Shown here in pieces: positions 35,335 through 45,788 of a stretch of 64,000 bases of DNA (the stretch's first letter is position 1; every line of letters starts with the position of its first letter). Made by a program: the position numbers and the translations under genes. Source of the DNA: Mytilus edulis (Eukaryota; Mollusca; Bivalvia; Mytilida; Mytilidae); contig NC_092354.1 in the NCBI RefSeq assembly GCF_963676685.1, positions 28,924,193-28,988,192 of the forward strand. Reading direction: 5' to 3'. A model generated the notes under the pieces. It was not told where the DNA came from. It worked only from the letters and a program-made list of their open reading frames with translations, and ran no database searches.

Positions 35335-35911
35335 GGAGTATGTTCGATAAGGTCCTAAAATGGCCCTCTTTTTTAGCGTAAATTTCAAATTCGAATTTAT
35401 TGATCAATATCATGGTAAATTATATCTAATACATTGACTAGCTAGGATATAAGCCATTTTGTTGAAAATTTTACGTTTCTGCGTTTTATTATGACGTCAC
35501 AAGATGTACTCATATTGATTTTTCACGAAAAAATCAATGAAAATGGGTAAATTTCCATAGATTATTGGACAGGAAACATAGAGCGCATACGTCGACAACA
35601 AAGATCTTTTAAAATAATGTTTGTGAAGACATTTCATATGTTTTCTTTGAATATTAAGCTTGTCGACACCTGCGCTCTATGTTTCCTGGTCCTTTATTTG
35701 GTTGAAATCCAGCTGATTTTGTCAAATTTCACCAAAATCCCTTATCTTGACCATTTTGGGATGTAAAAATCAACGTTTTAGAATTGAACTTTGACAAAAA
35801 CAGTTCTGTTTAACTTTCTCACATGTCTTTAAGGCAACTAAAAACAATTATTGTCTTTTAACTATGAACTTTATAATTGGGGCCAAATATGACCCTTACC
35901 GAACTTACTCC
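35335..35911. mobile_element. 577-bp inverted-repeat element inserted in the satellite
   Basis: Ends GGAGTATGTTCGATAAGG and the mirrored GGAGTAAGTTCGGTAAGG form imperfect inverted repeats of about 30 bases. The flanks GACAAA and TTTACAGTA join to the exact satellite sequence, so the site is precise with no evident duplication, at the centre of AAATTT. The middle has a perfect 16-base inverted repeat GGAAACATAGAGCGCA (35,572-35,587 and 35,671-35,686). A diverged relative lies at 46,850-47,210. No coding capacity. Confidence 0.85.
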
Positions 35912-36107
35912 TTTACAGTAAAATATGAAAAAAATCTCAATAAGGTAACATCCGAATGAATATCCAAAAAGTGGTTACATTGAATGAAAAATGTTGATAT
36001 TTTTTGATAAAGCTATGGTTGGTTCATGTTTTCTTCTTGATCAAATGACCGATTTAAGGTAACATAAAAAAATTATCAAAAAAATTGACAAATTTACAGT
36101 AAAATAT

Positions 36108-36230
36108 GAATTGTCATTGATATGGTTATATTAACAATTTAGCTGTTTACAAACTTTAGAATTTTTGAAATGCTAAGGCTTTTCTACCTCAGGCATATAT
36201 TACCTTAGCTGGATTTGGCAAAACTTTTAG
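36108..36230. repeat. Fragment of 'accttagctggatttggca' dispersed repeat
   Basis: ATTACCTTAGCTGGATTTGG and the preceding TGTTTACAAACTTTAGAATT correspond to 56,105-56,195. The fragment ends abruptly at the 3' tail of the LINE at 36,231. Confidence 0.75.
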
Positions 36231-37375
36231 GATTGATTGATTGTTGGTTGCTTTACGCCGCATTAGCACAAAAAGGCTATATCGCGGCGAGAGCTAATTC
36301 AAATATTTTTACAATTTAAAGCATATTTTTAAAATAAGACAAAAAGTCCTTCAATATACTAAAATTCTTGACCAAAGCAAATTGATTAGATACAAATAAA
36401 AATCAACAGTAAAATAACGTGTTAAAAATTAAAATCGATTTAAATATAATAACATTTTTATATTCTATAATAAATTCTAATTTCTTTTAAAAAAGCAACA
36501 ATATTTGTAAATGGAACATTATTAAATAAATCATACATAATGTTGACATTGAAATGCTTCTTACGAATATCAGCAGAGTCAATACAATTAATTAAAACAT
36601 GTTTAATAGTATACTTGCAGTTGCAAGGAACATTGTGGTTCATCTTTATTTTTTAAAAGATACTTGTGTGTTATTCTAGTATGACCAATGCGACATCTAG
36701 TAATAACACACTGATCTTTTCTGCACATAATATTATTAAAAGGTTTGCCTAAATTCGGTTTAATTTCATGCAATTTATTATCATCTTTTTTACTCCATTT
36801 ATTATTCAATATATTAAAAACATATTCTCTAATATTAGATTTAGAATCAGTATATGGTATATCACAGTTAGATAGAGGGTCACCCAGGGCATTCTTTGCC
36901 TCAAGGTCTACAGCTGTGTTTTCAAGGATTCCAACACGACTCGGAACCCAAAGAAATATTATTTCTTTCGGAAGAATTTTTAAATTCCTCATTACATATA
37001 CAATATTGAGAATTGTTGGGTTTTTAATTTTAGTATTTCGTATAGCTTGTAATCATGAAAGTGAATCCGAACATATAATTTTGGATTTATCTGAAGAAGC
37101 AATAAATTGCAAAGCCAAAATCAATGCTTCTGCTTCAGCAGTAAAGATAGATGCATCAGATGGCAAACGGAGAGTTGCAGCTCTGTCCCTGAAGACAGCA
37201 GCAGATGCAATTCTAGCACCATCTTTTGATCCATCAGTATAGACAGTTGAAAAATCTAGATAATCGGCTTTAATTTCAGCATAGTGTTGCTGAATTTAAA
37301 GAGGATTTGTTTTATTTTTAATGTGTTCACGGAGATCAAATATCATTTTTGGTTTGGGAAGTTCCCATGGAGGAC
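36231..37375 (-). mobile_element. 5'-truncated LINE with RNase H domain
   Basis: On the minus strand the sequence begins at PPWELPKPKMIFDLREHIK (about 37,372). An RNase H fold follows with its acidic residues in place: VYTDGSKDGA (about 37,235), FTAEAEALILALQF, CSDSLS (about 37,065; a TGA follows at once) and NTAVDLEAKNALG (about 36,906), preceded by FLWVPSRVGI. A C-terminal RCRIGHTRITHKYLLKNKD is followed by a cysteine-rich 'CNCKYTIKHVLINC' segment in a shifted frame (about 36,630), ending near 36,458. A ~225-base 3' region ends GCGGCGTAAAGCAACCAAC plus CAAT repeats at 36,231. RNase H places it among I/Jockey-related groups. A stop and a frameshift make it inactive. Confidence 0.85.
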
Positions 37376-37515
37376 ATGCTAAAGACAAGTATTATAAATC
37401 TAGTACTTCAGACAATCCAAGTGAAAAGGGGAAGAGACAACCTAAATGTAAAACATGTGGAAAATCCATGAAAGGCCACAAAAAACTAACTTGTCAAATA
37501 AATCAAATTCAATGA
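37376..37515 (+). CDS. Partial terminal exon, C-x2-C zinc-like tail
   Basis: The plus-strand frame after the LINE boundary reads GHAKDKYYKSSTSDNPSEKG, then PKCKTCGKSMKGHKKLTC and a stop at 37,515, with AATAAA about 20 bases later. The C-x2-C...H...C spacing suggests a small zinc-binding knuckle. The part upstream is replaced by the LINE, so whether an acceptor survives is unclear. It looks like the last exon of a gene cut by the LINE insertion. Confidence 0.4.
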
Positions 37516-37529
37516 TGTAAAGATTTTGA

Positions 37530-39060
37530 AATATAATAAAAATTATGTCTTTCTCTTTGCAAACATAAATAAATAACAATTGTGTTATTTTGTATCAATA
37601 TCAATTTATTTTTATATGCAGCTGGTCAATCCTGTTATTCCTTTATCTTGTCTGGTTAGAGGCGGAGCTTTGTCTATATTTAATTACTACATTACAGATG
37701 TTGGTCAAATCTGTGACGTCACACTCCCGCCAAATGCCAAGTTAGTGTTAGACATTGCACTTATAATGCAAAATTTACAGTATAAAAGCATCAAAGACAC
37801 AAACTCTGTGGTTCTATTGATGTAATAATGGTGTCAGAACACTCCTGTGGAATTTTTGTATTTATGTTGCATTTGTAGGGGTTCTAAGGGGGAAAATCAG
37901 TTATTAGGTGATTTCTCAGAACAATTTTTAATGAGAATTGTTAGCACAAAATGGAAGTAGAAACTCTATGGATATCCTTATGGCTTGACCTTGATATATG
38001 TGATTAAAAGAGTATTTTCTACAATACCATGTCCCAGTTTTGGGATAATTTGTTTCTAAATGAATTTATAGGTCTTGTACGATGAAAGGTGAAATGAGGT
38101 TTGACACCCAGCGGTAAAATCAATATATCTTCTTACTGGAGGCATGCATCAAAAATCTGAGACACGGTTTTGTTTATTGTGAATGGTTGATTAAAGGGAT
38201 GAAAACAAATTTTTACTACCACCTAAAAGTGCAATTTTCATCCAAGTTGGATGACCACTTTTTTTGTCAATTAATGAGCTATATTTTGAGATTAATTATA
38301 CCAAAAAATAATTTAGCTATAGATTAAGAAAGAGTTAAAGACTTTAAAAATCCATTGAATAGTTTTTGAGTAATTAATCTTTAAAGACTGTTGATTGGAG
38401 TCAGAAAATTCTGACTGTAGTGCTAACTTAAATATTGAATTAGTACATATGCATTCAGTAGAAGAAAAAATACATTAGTTTAAATGTTCTTTCGATATGT
38501 CTTTACTTAAGTCGCAATATAAACCGACTATTTCAGAGTAATATCCACAGATAATAACATATTTTAATCATGTTAACCAAATATGTTATAATACGAATAA
38601 CATAGTAACCAACATACATGTACATATATTGTTCAATCCAGAGAAATGAGATGATTGGGTACTTCAACTTTATATTCTTTCAGTTTTACAATAGTATTCT
38701 TCTACGCAACATATCTTTTGTTTGAAACGCCTTCTGTGCAAAATAACATTTTAACCACAGCTTTGATTTTTCGTATCAATAATGCTATTTTTATTATCTA
38801 GATAATTTCCCTGTGTTTTGAGTGTATATATGACAATTTTTGCTAGTAGTTACAAAATCAAATCCCAATCTTTCAAATGTTCGCTGTGATTATAAAGTGA
38901 TAACGACCCTTTAAGTTCCAATGTTATACATTTTTTTCAAAATCAAGAAACTATAAAAAGTATATACATTAATTTTCATCTGATACTATAATAACTTTTT
39001 ACAATTGAATGGAGATGGACAGTTGATTCCAACTAAGTTAACTTAAATATTCATGAATTG
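37530..39060. other. No gene supported
   Basis: About 1.5 kb of AT-rich sequence. An open frame at about 37,620-37,825 follows an ATGCAG acceptor-like site, but its composition is not persuasive. It may contain the intron and earlier exon of the gene at 39,064. Confidence 0.4.
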
Positions 39061-39063
39061 TAG

Positions 39064-41589
39064 ATAGGGGAAATACAGATAGCCAATGGCTCCAAAAGGC
39101 GAAAAATCAACCTAAAGTATAAGGGCCGTACAGCCAAGTTGACGGCCTGGAATGGACTAGCAGATACTGTTGGTGGCTGCCATCTCCAGGCCGGAAAGAT
39201 CTACCGGATAAAAAGTGTTGTTCCCACCAATGATTTTCATGACTGCAGATGCTATAACGCCTCTCCGTCAACAACCTTTGAGGTATTTCGTATACTTATT
39301 CGTTTTCATCTTTTTTCATTAAGTTTTATCCTTTGACCAAACGAAGAACGACAATGAACGTTATACTAAACTCTAAATAAAAAAAAAAAAAAATCATTAA
39401 AAACACATTCAAAACTTGTAACGGCAAGAGGCTCCTTACTTTGGACAGACGCAATAGTACGGCGGTGTTGAACATGTTTGATGATATGATGGACGATTTT
39501 AACGACCTTGCATGGCTATATACAGCCCTCGCACGATCTACACCCTCCCCATATACCTCCGTATTATATATAATATATATTGAGGGTAAATTATATAGCT
39601 TTCCAAATACCGTTTTGATTCCTAACATCACTGAAGAGACATTTATTGTCGAAATCCTGATCTGGTGTACAAAAAGTATATTGACACTTTATGTTTGTGG
39701 CATAACATCTTGGCCACCAGTTCATTGTTTTCTGTTTAGTATTGAATTTATATTAAGATCCATTTTGTTACATCTTGTGATCAATTTTTTTTGGCAATTG
39801 CCAATGGCAGTCAGCAGGGTTAAAGAACATCAGTTGTTCGACCTCTTAGTCAAATGCGTTTGGTTTAAATATACTTTTTCACTTTTTTTGTCTTTTTGAA
39901 AAATGTTGTTTGTGCTGTATTTAGACCCTTCTACAACGAAATTTGTTTTACATGCACGCGTATAAAAATTGCGGTTTTTATCCAACGCAATCATAGGTTT
40001 GAACGTAGTTTTCAATTTAGACTTGTATATATATGATGGATGTATTCAAAAGCTTGATTCAAGAAATTGGATCTTTTTTTAAATATGATTTAGTATTTAG
40101 TAAAGCAGAAATTAATTTGTATTGCAGTTATTGGAAGACAGGGAAGAGGATACTGGAATCATTGACGGGATCGTAGAGTCGGTTTCGTTTGAAAGGTACG
40201 TTTTCCCTGGCGGCACGTCATTTTATTTTATTGCTATCGTGAATTAAGAAAGATTTTGTTTTTGTACATAGAAAAAAATCCAGCAAAGCCCAATTTAATA
40301 GATTAACGTATCGCACGACACCTGTGCCGACCCTTTTCATGCATAAAATATTAGTGTGTAATTTAATGAATGCGAGTTAAGCGAAAGTTTTTTTAAAAAC
40401 AATTTTTCGGAAACACGAGAGAAAATATATCCGTAAAATTGAAAAATTCATTTAAAATATAGTGAGAAAACCAAAGACCTACTGTTTCAAATTTTGCATT
40501 CAATATTTTGTGTATTTCTATTGATGGAAGGTTTTGAACTTCTAAATATCATTTACATTTGTACAACACATTTCAAAAGTATTTGTCCTATATGTTTTCT
40601 TCAAGGTAACCAAATTTTAGTAAGAGAAACATTAAAAGTTTGGGCACTCCTTGAAGATGAAGACCACCGATAATATAGGAAAAATGTTAAATATTTACTT
40701 TCAATCGTTTATCTTAATACACAATGGAATTTCCAAGTCTCACGAAAAAGCCGTCCGCAATGACCATAAAACTTCTACGTAAAGTTTATGAAACTATTAT
40801 ATTTTTTTTTTAGATTTTAAGATAAACGTGATATAGCTCGATGGGAGTAAAATAAATGTAATAGTGTGAAAAAGGAGATATAAAAGGCAATGTTTTGCAC
40901 ATACTATTTCATATAAATTAATATAGGTCTTGTTTTTGAATTTCAGCAATATAATAGAAGTAGAGGACGAGTACTTCAACATACCCAAGAATATGCTAAT
41001 GGCAGTCTTTCCATCTGGACAATTTGTTCAGAACACAAATATTCGCACCAAAAGGAGGAGAGAAGAGGTTATAGAAATGTAAGTATTTTTTTACTTTTGG
41101 TCCGATATGTTTCTCTCTATACATAAAATCGGACATCAGAAACGGTTTAGTTAAGAAAAATAACAAAACTGCTCTTCACTTATCGTTATGGCGTCAATAA
41201 GTTTCTGTGAATAATTATTAAACAAAATCTGTAAAAAGAATGTTTTGGAATACTTTTGAAATATATTGATTCTCTTGCATATTATAACTATCACGCACCA
41301 GTGAGAAATGCGTAAATGAGAATGTAAATGACTATATAATAGTGCGTCTATTGTGACATTTTCCAAATTTAAATTTAGTTTAGTATTTGTATTATCAAAA
41401 TAAACGTGACTGCTTTTTCTTAAAATGCAAGGTAAAATAAAACATGCTTTTTTTCATCACTTTTATATCAAATTCATATAGTTTTGTGTTGTACGAACTG
41501 TCGAAGATGTGTTACATTGATGATATAATGTGCTAAATGTGTAATTTTTACATTTCAGAATGGATTCCAAAAAACAGAAAACAGACTAA
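39064..41589 (+). CDS. Four-exon 3' gene end, small basic nuclear protein
   Basis: Exons 39,064-39,282, 40,128-40,195, 40,947-41,078 and 41,559-41,589 join in frame (phases 0, 2, 2) with canonical AG/GT borders, giving about 149 residues and a TAA; AATAAA lies at 41,645. Exon 1 here reads GEIQIANGSKRRKINLKYKG, then AKLTAWNGLADTVGG, LQAGKIYRIKSVVPTNDF and CYNASPSTTFE. The alternation of strands around 'LTAWN' and 'GKIYRI' recalls an OB-fold nucleic-acid-binding domain such as those of RPA, though I am not sure. Basic clusters (SKRRK, TKRRREE, DSKKQK) suggest nuclear location. There is no in-frame ATG before exon 3, so at least one upstream exon is missing from this model. Repeats fill intron 1. 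Confidence 0.6.
39425..40030 (+). repeat. Dispersed repeats within intron 1
   Basis: 39,425-39,570 is a diverged member of the 370-1,085 family. About 39,790-40,030 (AGTCAAATGCGTTTGGTTTA, then ATCCAACGCAATCATAGG) matches 6,890-7,095 in reverse. The two overlapping open frames of 152 and 101 codons are read through these repeats and are not genes. Confidence 0.7.
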
Positions 41590-41659
41590 AGGATGCCAGT
41601 GAATGATAATTAAAATTGATAACATTTTATTATAGATTTTTTTTAATAAAGATTAACAC

Positions 41660-42190
41660 GTTAACATCGCAATTGCACTTAAATACAATTAAAATCACTG
41701 AAAAGACTTTATACATCAAGGAAACGAAACGAGCACTACAAACTCGCTATAAAGAGCTAAACTAAGAAACGAAAAACTCACTCAAATTGGTGACCCTATA
41801 TGCTTATAAAGAAGTCCACCTTTTCGTATAACCTATACGGAAATCCGCCGTTCATTCGCGTTCTTGGCACTATGTCATGAAAGAAACCAATACATAATTA
41901 TTATATACACTTGTAATGTAACTGCAGTTTCCTAGTTCTTAGTATTTTTCTAACTCTTTCGTCATCCGTGCGACCATATACTTTAATATGGAGTTTGTTT
42001 TTGCTAATATGACTTAACATCTATAAACACAGTTTGCAATATATATGAAGATGACGTCAATGTGTTCATATCTAGAAAAAAAAATCATAAGTACAGATGG
42101 TCATATTATATAATTTATATCAACATAAAACTCATAACAATTTTTTTAGCAATGAAATTTCACCGGTATTTTTTTCTTTTCAGGATTTAT
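41660..42190. other. No gene seen
   Basis: Intergenic, AT-rich, between the end of the plus-strand gene and the minus-strand exon. A TTTATT at 42,186 serves as AATAAA for the minus-strand exon. Confidence 0.5.
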
Positions 42191-42194
42191 TTCG

Positions 42195-42545
42195 TTATGG
42201 GATGTAAACTAATTCTTTATACTTTACAATATCAGAAATAGCTGAAATTTTATTTTTAACATATATCACTTCCCACTTCGCATAGCTTATGTTGAAATAA
42301 TATATATTTACCTGCCCATGGTGGTATTGAAACCATAAAAAAGCTGTATTTCCTCTGTTCAGAGGCAGTGAGAATTCTTTGCAGATCAGCTTTTGGGCCA
42401 ATCCCATCAAATTTGTCCATTCAAAGAAGAGAATAGGATCAAGTCCATTAACAAATACAAACGCACATATCAGTGCTCTCTGAAAGTTTTTCCAATTTTT
42501 GGTCCAAAATAATTTCCATCTGGAAATTGGCCAAAGAATATTAAC
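42195..42545 (-). CDS. Terminal exon of unknown protein
   Basis: After a GTATTACAG acceptor-like site the minus strand stays open for about 115 codons: LWPISRWKLFWTKNWKNFQR, then CAFVFVNGLDPILFFEWTNL, LNRGNTAFLWFQYHHGQVNI and a stop, with AATAAA only a few bases beyond. The first in-frame Met lies well inside, so this is the last exon of a spliced gene rather than an intact ORF. The 'FVNGLdP.lFfeW' signature resembles a short, lineage-specific mollusc protein family I vaguely recall. No function is known to me. Confidence 0.4.
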   Translation of the reverse strand, partial: VNILWPISRWKLFWTKNWKNFQRALICAFVFVNGLDPILFFEWTNLMGLAQKLICKEFSLPLNRGNTAFLWFQYHHGQVNIYYFNISYAKWEVIYVKNKISAISDIVKYKELVYIP

Positions 42546-42599
42546 TGTAATACCCGCCACTGGTCATAAATTTGGTAATTTCTGGTTTTAACTGCGTCC

Positions 42600-44640
42600 A
42601 CTTTATATTATAAGTTATGTTCACTTGTTTTACGGTGAAAAATGTTCACTACGAAATTGTACACTGACCACTTCTATACTCAACAACAGTTGTTAGGTAA
42701 CACTGCTTTAAGAAATTTATAAATTTTAAACGGTTTATGCAAAAGAATATTTTAATTCAAAGTATAATATAAAAGTGAAATTATTGCTTTGTTCTTTCAT
42801 ATGTATGAAGTTGAAACTCGTAACAAACTTATTAACAATTACTAGTGCGTTGCGTAAGTTATTCAGTGTAGAACTTATGTAAGTAAAAAATGTTTATATT
42901 CTGTTCACATCAAATAATGTTTTATTGCTTAGATATCAATACCAACTGTCTACATTTTCAATTTTTAAAGTACATAGATTGGATAAAATTGTAAAACAAA
43001 GTTCTTTTCTAAATGTAACACGAGTTCTGCTGATGAATCAACAACCGAAATTGGATATGAATCCTTTTTATTGTTGGATCGCTAGAGGGCGCTGCAAGGG
43101 TACTGCAGTGTATCAACCAATAAAACCGGTGGGCGTGTCTATTTCTATATTTTTTATTTTATTTTAAGTGAAATACATTTTGGACTTTTTGGTTTGAAAT
43201 CATTTTTTCATTGTTGGCCAAAATTCAACAATTATTCAATCATTTTAAGGCTGTTGCTTTCATCAGATTTTTTTTAATTGAAATTGTTGCTATAGAAAAA
43301 AGGCTATCATGTCACAAAATGTAACCTTATCTTTGCAAGTCATTTAAAAAAAACCTGATTGTTTACTATTTTTATACTGTCTAGAAATAATTTAATAAGC
43401 AGCATTCAACCACAGAATCTCTAGCATAATTGTAGATCCCCTCTTAACAATTAAATTTAATGAATATATTATTTTTAGGTTTGAAAATTTTAAATTTAAT
43501 TGCCTGGAGTTTAGGGAAGTTCCTCTCTCAAAGATTTATAAATTTTGAAGTTTTTATAAACCAGGAAGAACATGCATGTACAAATGCAATATTCAATCAT
43601 TTCATATCTATTTTTGTGTAATCAAAATTTATTAAAATTTAACTTGATATTTATTATTTACTAACGATTTAAACAAACCCCGACATATTTTTAACTGAAC
43701 TGTAATCATGCATCAAATTTTACAGTTTTATTTAACTTGCACTTCACTTTCCTGTACGTTGCGTGGACCTAGTTATCTCCCTTTGGTCTCCGCTTAATAA
43801 TACGAATAATCTGACACAATTTCGTATCCGGGGATTTTATGATCTATAATTCATAAATAAGATCTATAAAATGGTTTTACTTCATATTTTATACCCCTCC
43901 ATACGTTACCAAACCTAATTCAGAAATGATTTGGGATTTTCCGTAGACCTACGAAATTTTCAATGAAATATTTCAACTACCATCGTTGTTTTAGCATACT
44001 TTTATAACACTTTTCATAAATAGCTATACATAATAGTGAAGCTTATTCATTTAAGATTTTGATCCTACAATGTTTATTTAAGTACGAGTTGCAATAAGAC
44101 TATACGAGGTAAAAAACCACGAGGTGTGCACGTTAAAAAAAAAACGGTTAACTCTGACCTTTTATCACGTGACCAATGTCTTGAACTAAGACGCCATTAA
44201 ATCGTTTGCCGTTCAACTGTTTAACTGCCGGTATTTAAAGAAATATAACAAAATATCTTTATGTTGAATTTTTAGGAAGTAAATTGAATCAATGATGCAA
44301 TTTGAGGATTCCTTTTTATGGAATCATGGTTCCTTTGGAGGTTGGTTTTTATGATTTGTTATGGCTTCAAAACTAAATTGGTGTATCTAGAATATAGTAA
44401 ACAAGAATACATCTACAAAATAATCAGAGGTTGAATAAAAAAAAACTTGATTCTAAATTAATGTAAAGCATTACAATTGTTGGCTAACACTTACATTTTT
44501 TTTAATTTTGCACAACATATTATTTCCCTTTACTTTATTATCAGAAACATCTTTCGTTCATAGGACAATAGTAAAGTATATTGCCATATATTTGCATTAT
44601 TGTTAAAAACTTTTAATATATCTATTTGTGTTATTTTTCA
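42600..44640. other. No gene supported
   Basis: Two kilobases of mostly AT-rich sequence. An 80-codon frame at 42,925-43,167 has no motif. Near 43,085 AGAGGGCGCTGCAAGG is locally GC-rich. Around 44,100-44,230 a non-repetitive segment contains CACGTG. Presumably upstream or intronic sequence of the chromodomain exon. Confidence 0.4.
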
Positions 44641-44641
44641 G

Positions 44642-44804
44642 AGAAAAGCCAAACCTATGCTGTAGAGGCAATAATGGACAAAAAAAGAGAGGTTCCAAGG
44701 TACAATACCTAATTAAATGGGAGGGATGTTCTGAAAGTGATAATTCTTGGGAACTAAGTAGGAATATCCCTCAAAAACTTCACAAGTTATTCAATAAAAA
44801 ATGA
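44642..44804 (+). CDS. Chromodomain terminal exon, frame broken at an A-run
   Basis: After a T-rich tract and TTTTTCAG acceptor, the first frame reads QTYAVEAIMDKK; a second frame reads KKRGSKVQYLIKWEGCSESD, then NSWELSRNIPQKLHKLF and a TGA at 44,802. Together they cover a chromodomain: the 'Y.VE.Ild' strand, 'YLIKWeG' and 'd.sWE' with its aromatic-cage positions (Y, W, and W of the SWE). Chromodomains bind methylated histone tails. The frames join only if one base is added to the 7-A run at 44,680-44,686. Either a sequencing/assembly slip or an inactivating mutation. It could be a host gene or the C-terminal chromodomain of a chromovirus-type retrotransposon; the splice acceptor favours a gene. 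Earlier exons are not identified. Confidence 0.65.
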
Positions 44805-44809
44805 GGAAA

Positions 44810-45780
44810 AAATATATTAATCTTATGATTGCTTGTTTTTTTTTGGTTTTTTTTCAATTTTTTTTTTTTATGGTTCATTAAACCAGAAATCGGATGTTGT
44901 GAAATTAGTACATTTCCAGATTCAAAAAATGAAAAATGTGACTTAGTATGTTGATGTAAGGCTAACTTTTAAAGTTATGCATATTTATTTCAACATAGTT
45001 TTATAGAAATGTTTGCATAATTCTGTAATGATATCAATTTTTAGATTAATGCTTGATAGAATCTTATGCAATTCAAATAATAACCTACACTTAAGTCGAA
45101 TTGATGTCGAAGGGTTTTAGACTACTGTATGAAGGGGTTGTTGTTGCTAATGACATACTGGTAAATATAAATTAAATGAGAATGGTATTCACTGGTAAGG
45201 AGGAATATAAGAGAAAATGATTACAGTTATGAAAAAGGGATATAAGCTATTTTAACTGACCCATCAAAATTGAGAAGAAAAAAATATCCCTTGAAATTGA
45301 AGTAATATGTTCAACCTTAAAAGCATCTAACTTGCTTTACCAACATTTATCACTGATAAAGAAAAATTATACCAGGAACATATATATGTTGTTAGATAAA
45401 CTGTTCCCAGCTGTCACATTGTTTGGATTTTGACATTAAAATTTGTAAACAAAATATTTTTTGCTTTTTCTTTCTTTTACATTTATCTTTTGGCCAAAAC
45501 CCGGAATTACCCTTATCCGCTTCCGGAATCGGATCCGATATTGTATTTGTCTTCTCGCGGTAGCCATTTTTTTTCAATGTTGTTCTTGACAGTGAGATAC
45601 GATTTTTCTCGGATTTACACATTATTTGTCGGCGATTTTCTGTTTAAAGCTAGCGGTTGAACAAATTGAACATCGCGTCATAAATAGTAATGGTGAAAAT
45701 AAGTTGGAGATCGTTTATTTCATAGGAAACTTTGGTAAAAATGTTTGCAAAGTTATTTGTTTTATTTTCTTTCAAGGGCC
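44810..45780. other. No gene seen; possible promoter at the right end
   Basis: AT-rich until about 45,490, then a shorter GC-richer stretch (CTTCCGGAATCGGATCCGAT) and the segment up to 45,660, which could be promoter or 5' UTR of the small ORF at 45,789. Confidence 0.3.
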
Positions 45781-45788
45781 GTCGGGCA

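Larger units (their letters stand above)
22545..36107 (-). repeat. Satellite array, ~160-182 bp monomer, over 70 copies
   Basis: Head-to-tail AT-rich monomers. Landmarks per unit: GATCAAATGACCGATTTAAG then GTAACAT, an A-run, TTGACAAATTTACAGTAAAA, ATATCAATAAGGTAACATCC, GAATGAATATC, GTGGTTA and GATAAAGCTGTGGTTGGTT. AGGTAACATC recurs at 22,731, 22,912, 23,093, 23,271, 23,441 and 23,623. Both halves of the monomer contain GGTAACAT, suggesting an ancient dimer. Variants exist: TATGGTTGGTTTATG versus TGTGGTTGGTTCATG, and gain or loss of A-run segments. Many monomers are a multiple of three long, so the reverse strand stays open for up to 237 codons with a ~60-residue period (NQPQLYQ...DIHSDVTLLIFF...NRSFDQ); I treat this as a by-product. 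Interruptions lie at 30,893-31,060 and 35,335-35,911. Confidence 0.95.

Noticed and set aside
22545..36107. CRISPR-like array
   Set aside because: Unit length (160-182), absence of short direct repeats with unique spacers, and the eukaryotic context exclude it; the units are contiguous satellite monomers.
36745..37242. 165-codon plus-strand frame
   Set aside because: It is the antisense of the LINE RNase H domain, whose minus-strand reading shows all four acidic positions.
39441..39899. 152-codon plus-strand open frame
   Set aside because: It reads through two dispersed repeats, each of which has copies elsewhere in the window, and lies in the first intron of the spliced gene.
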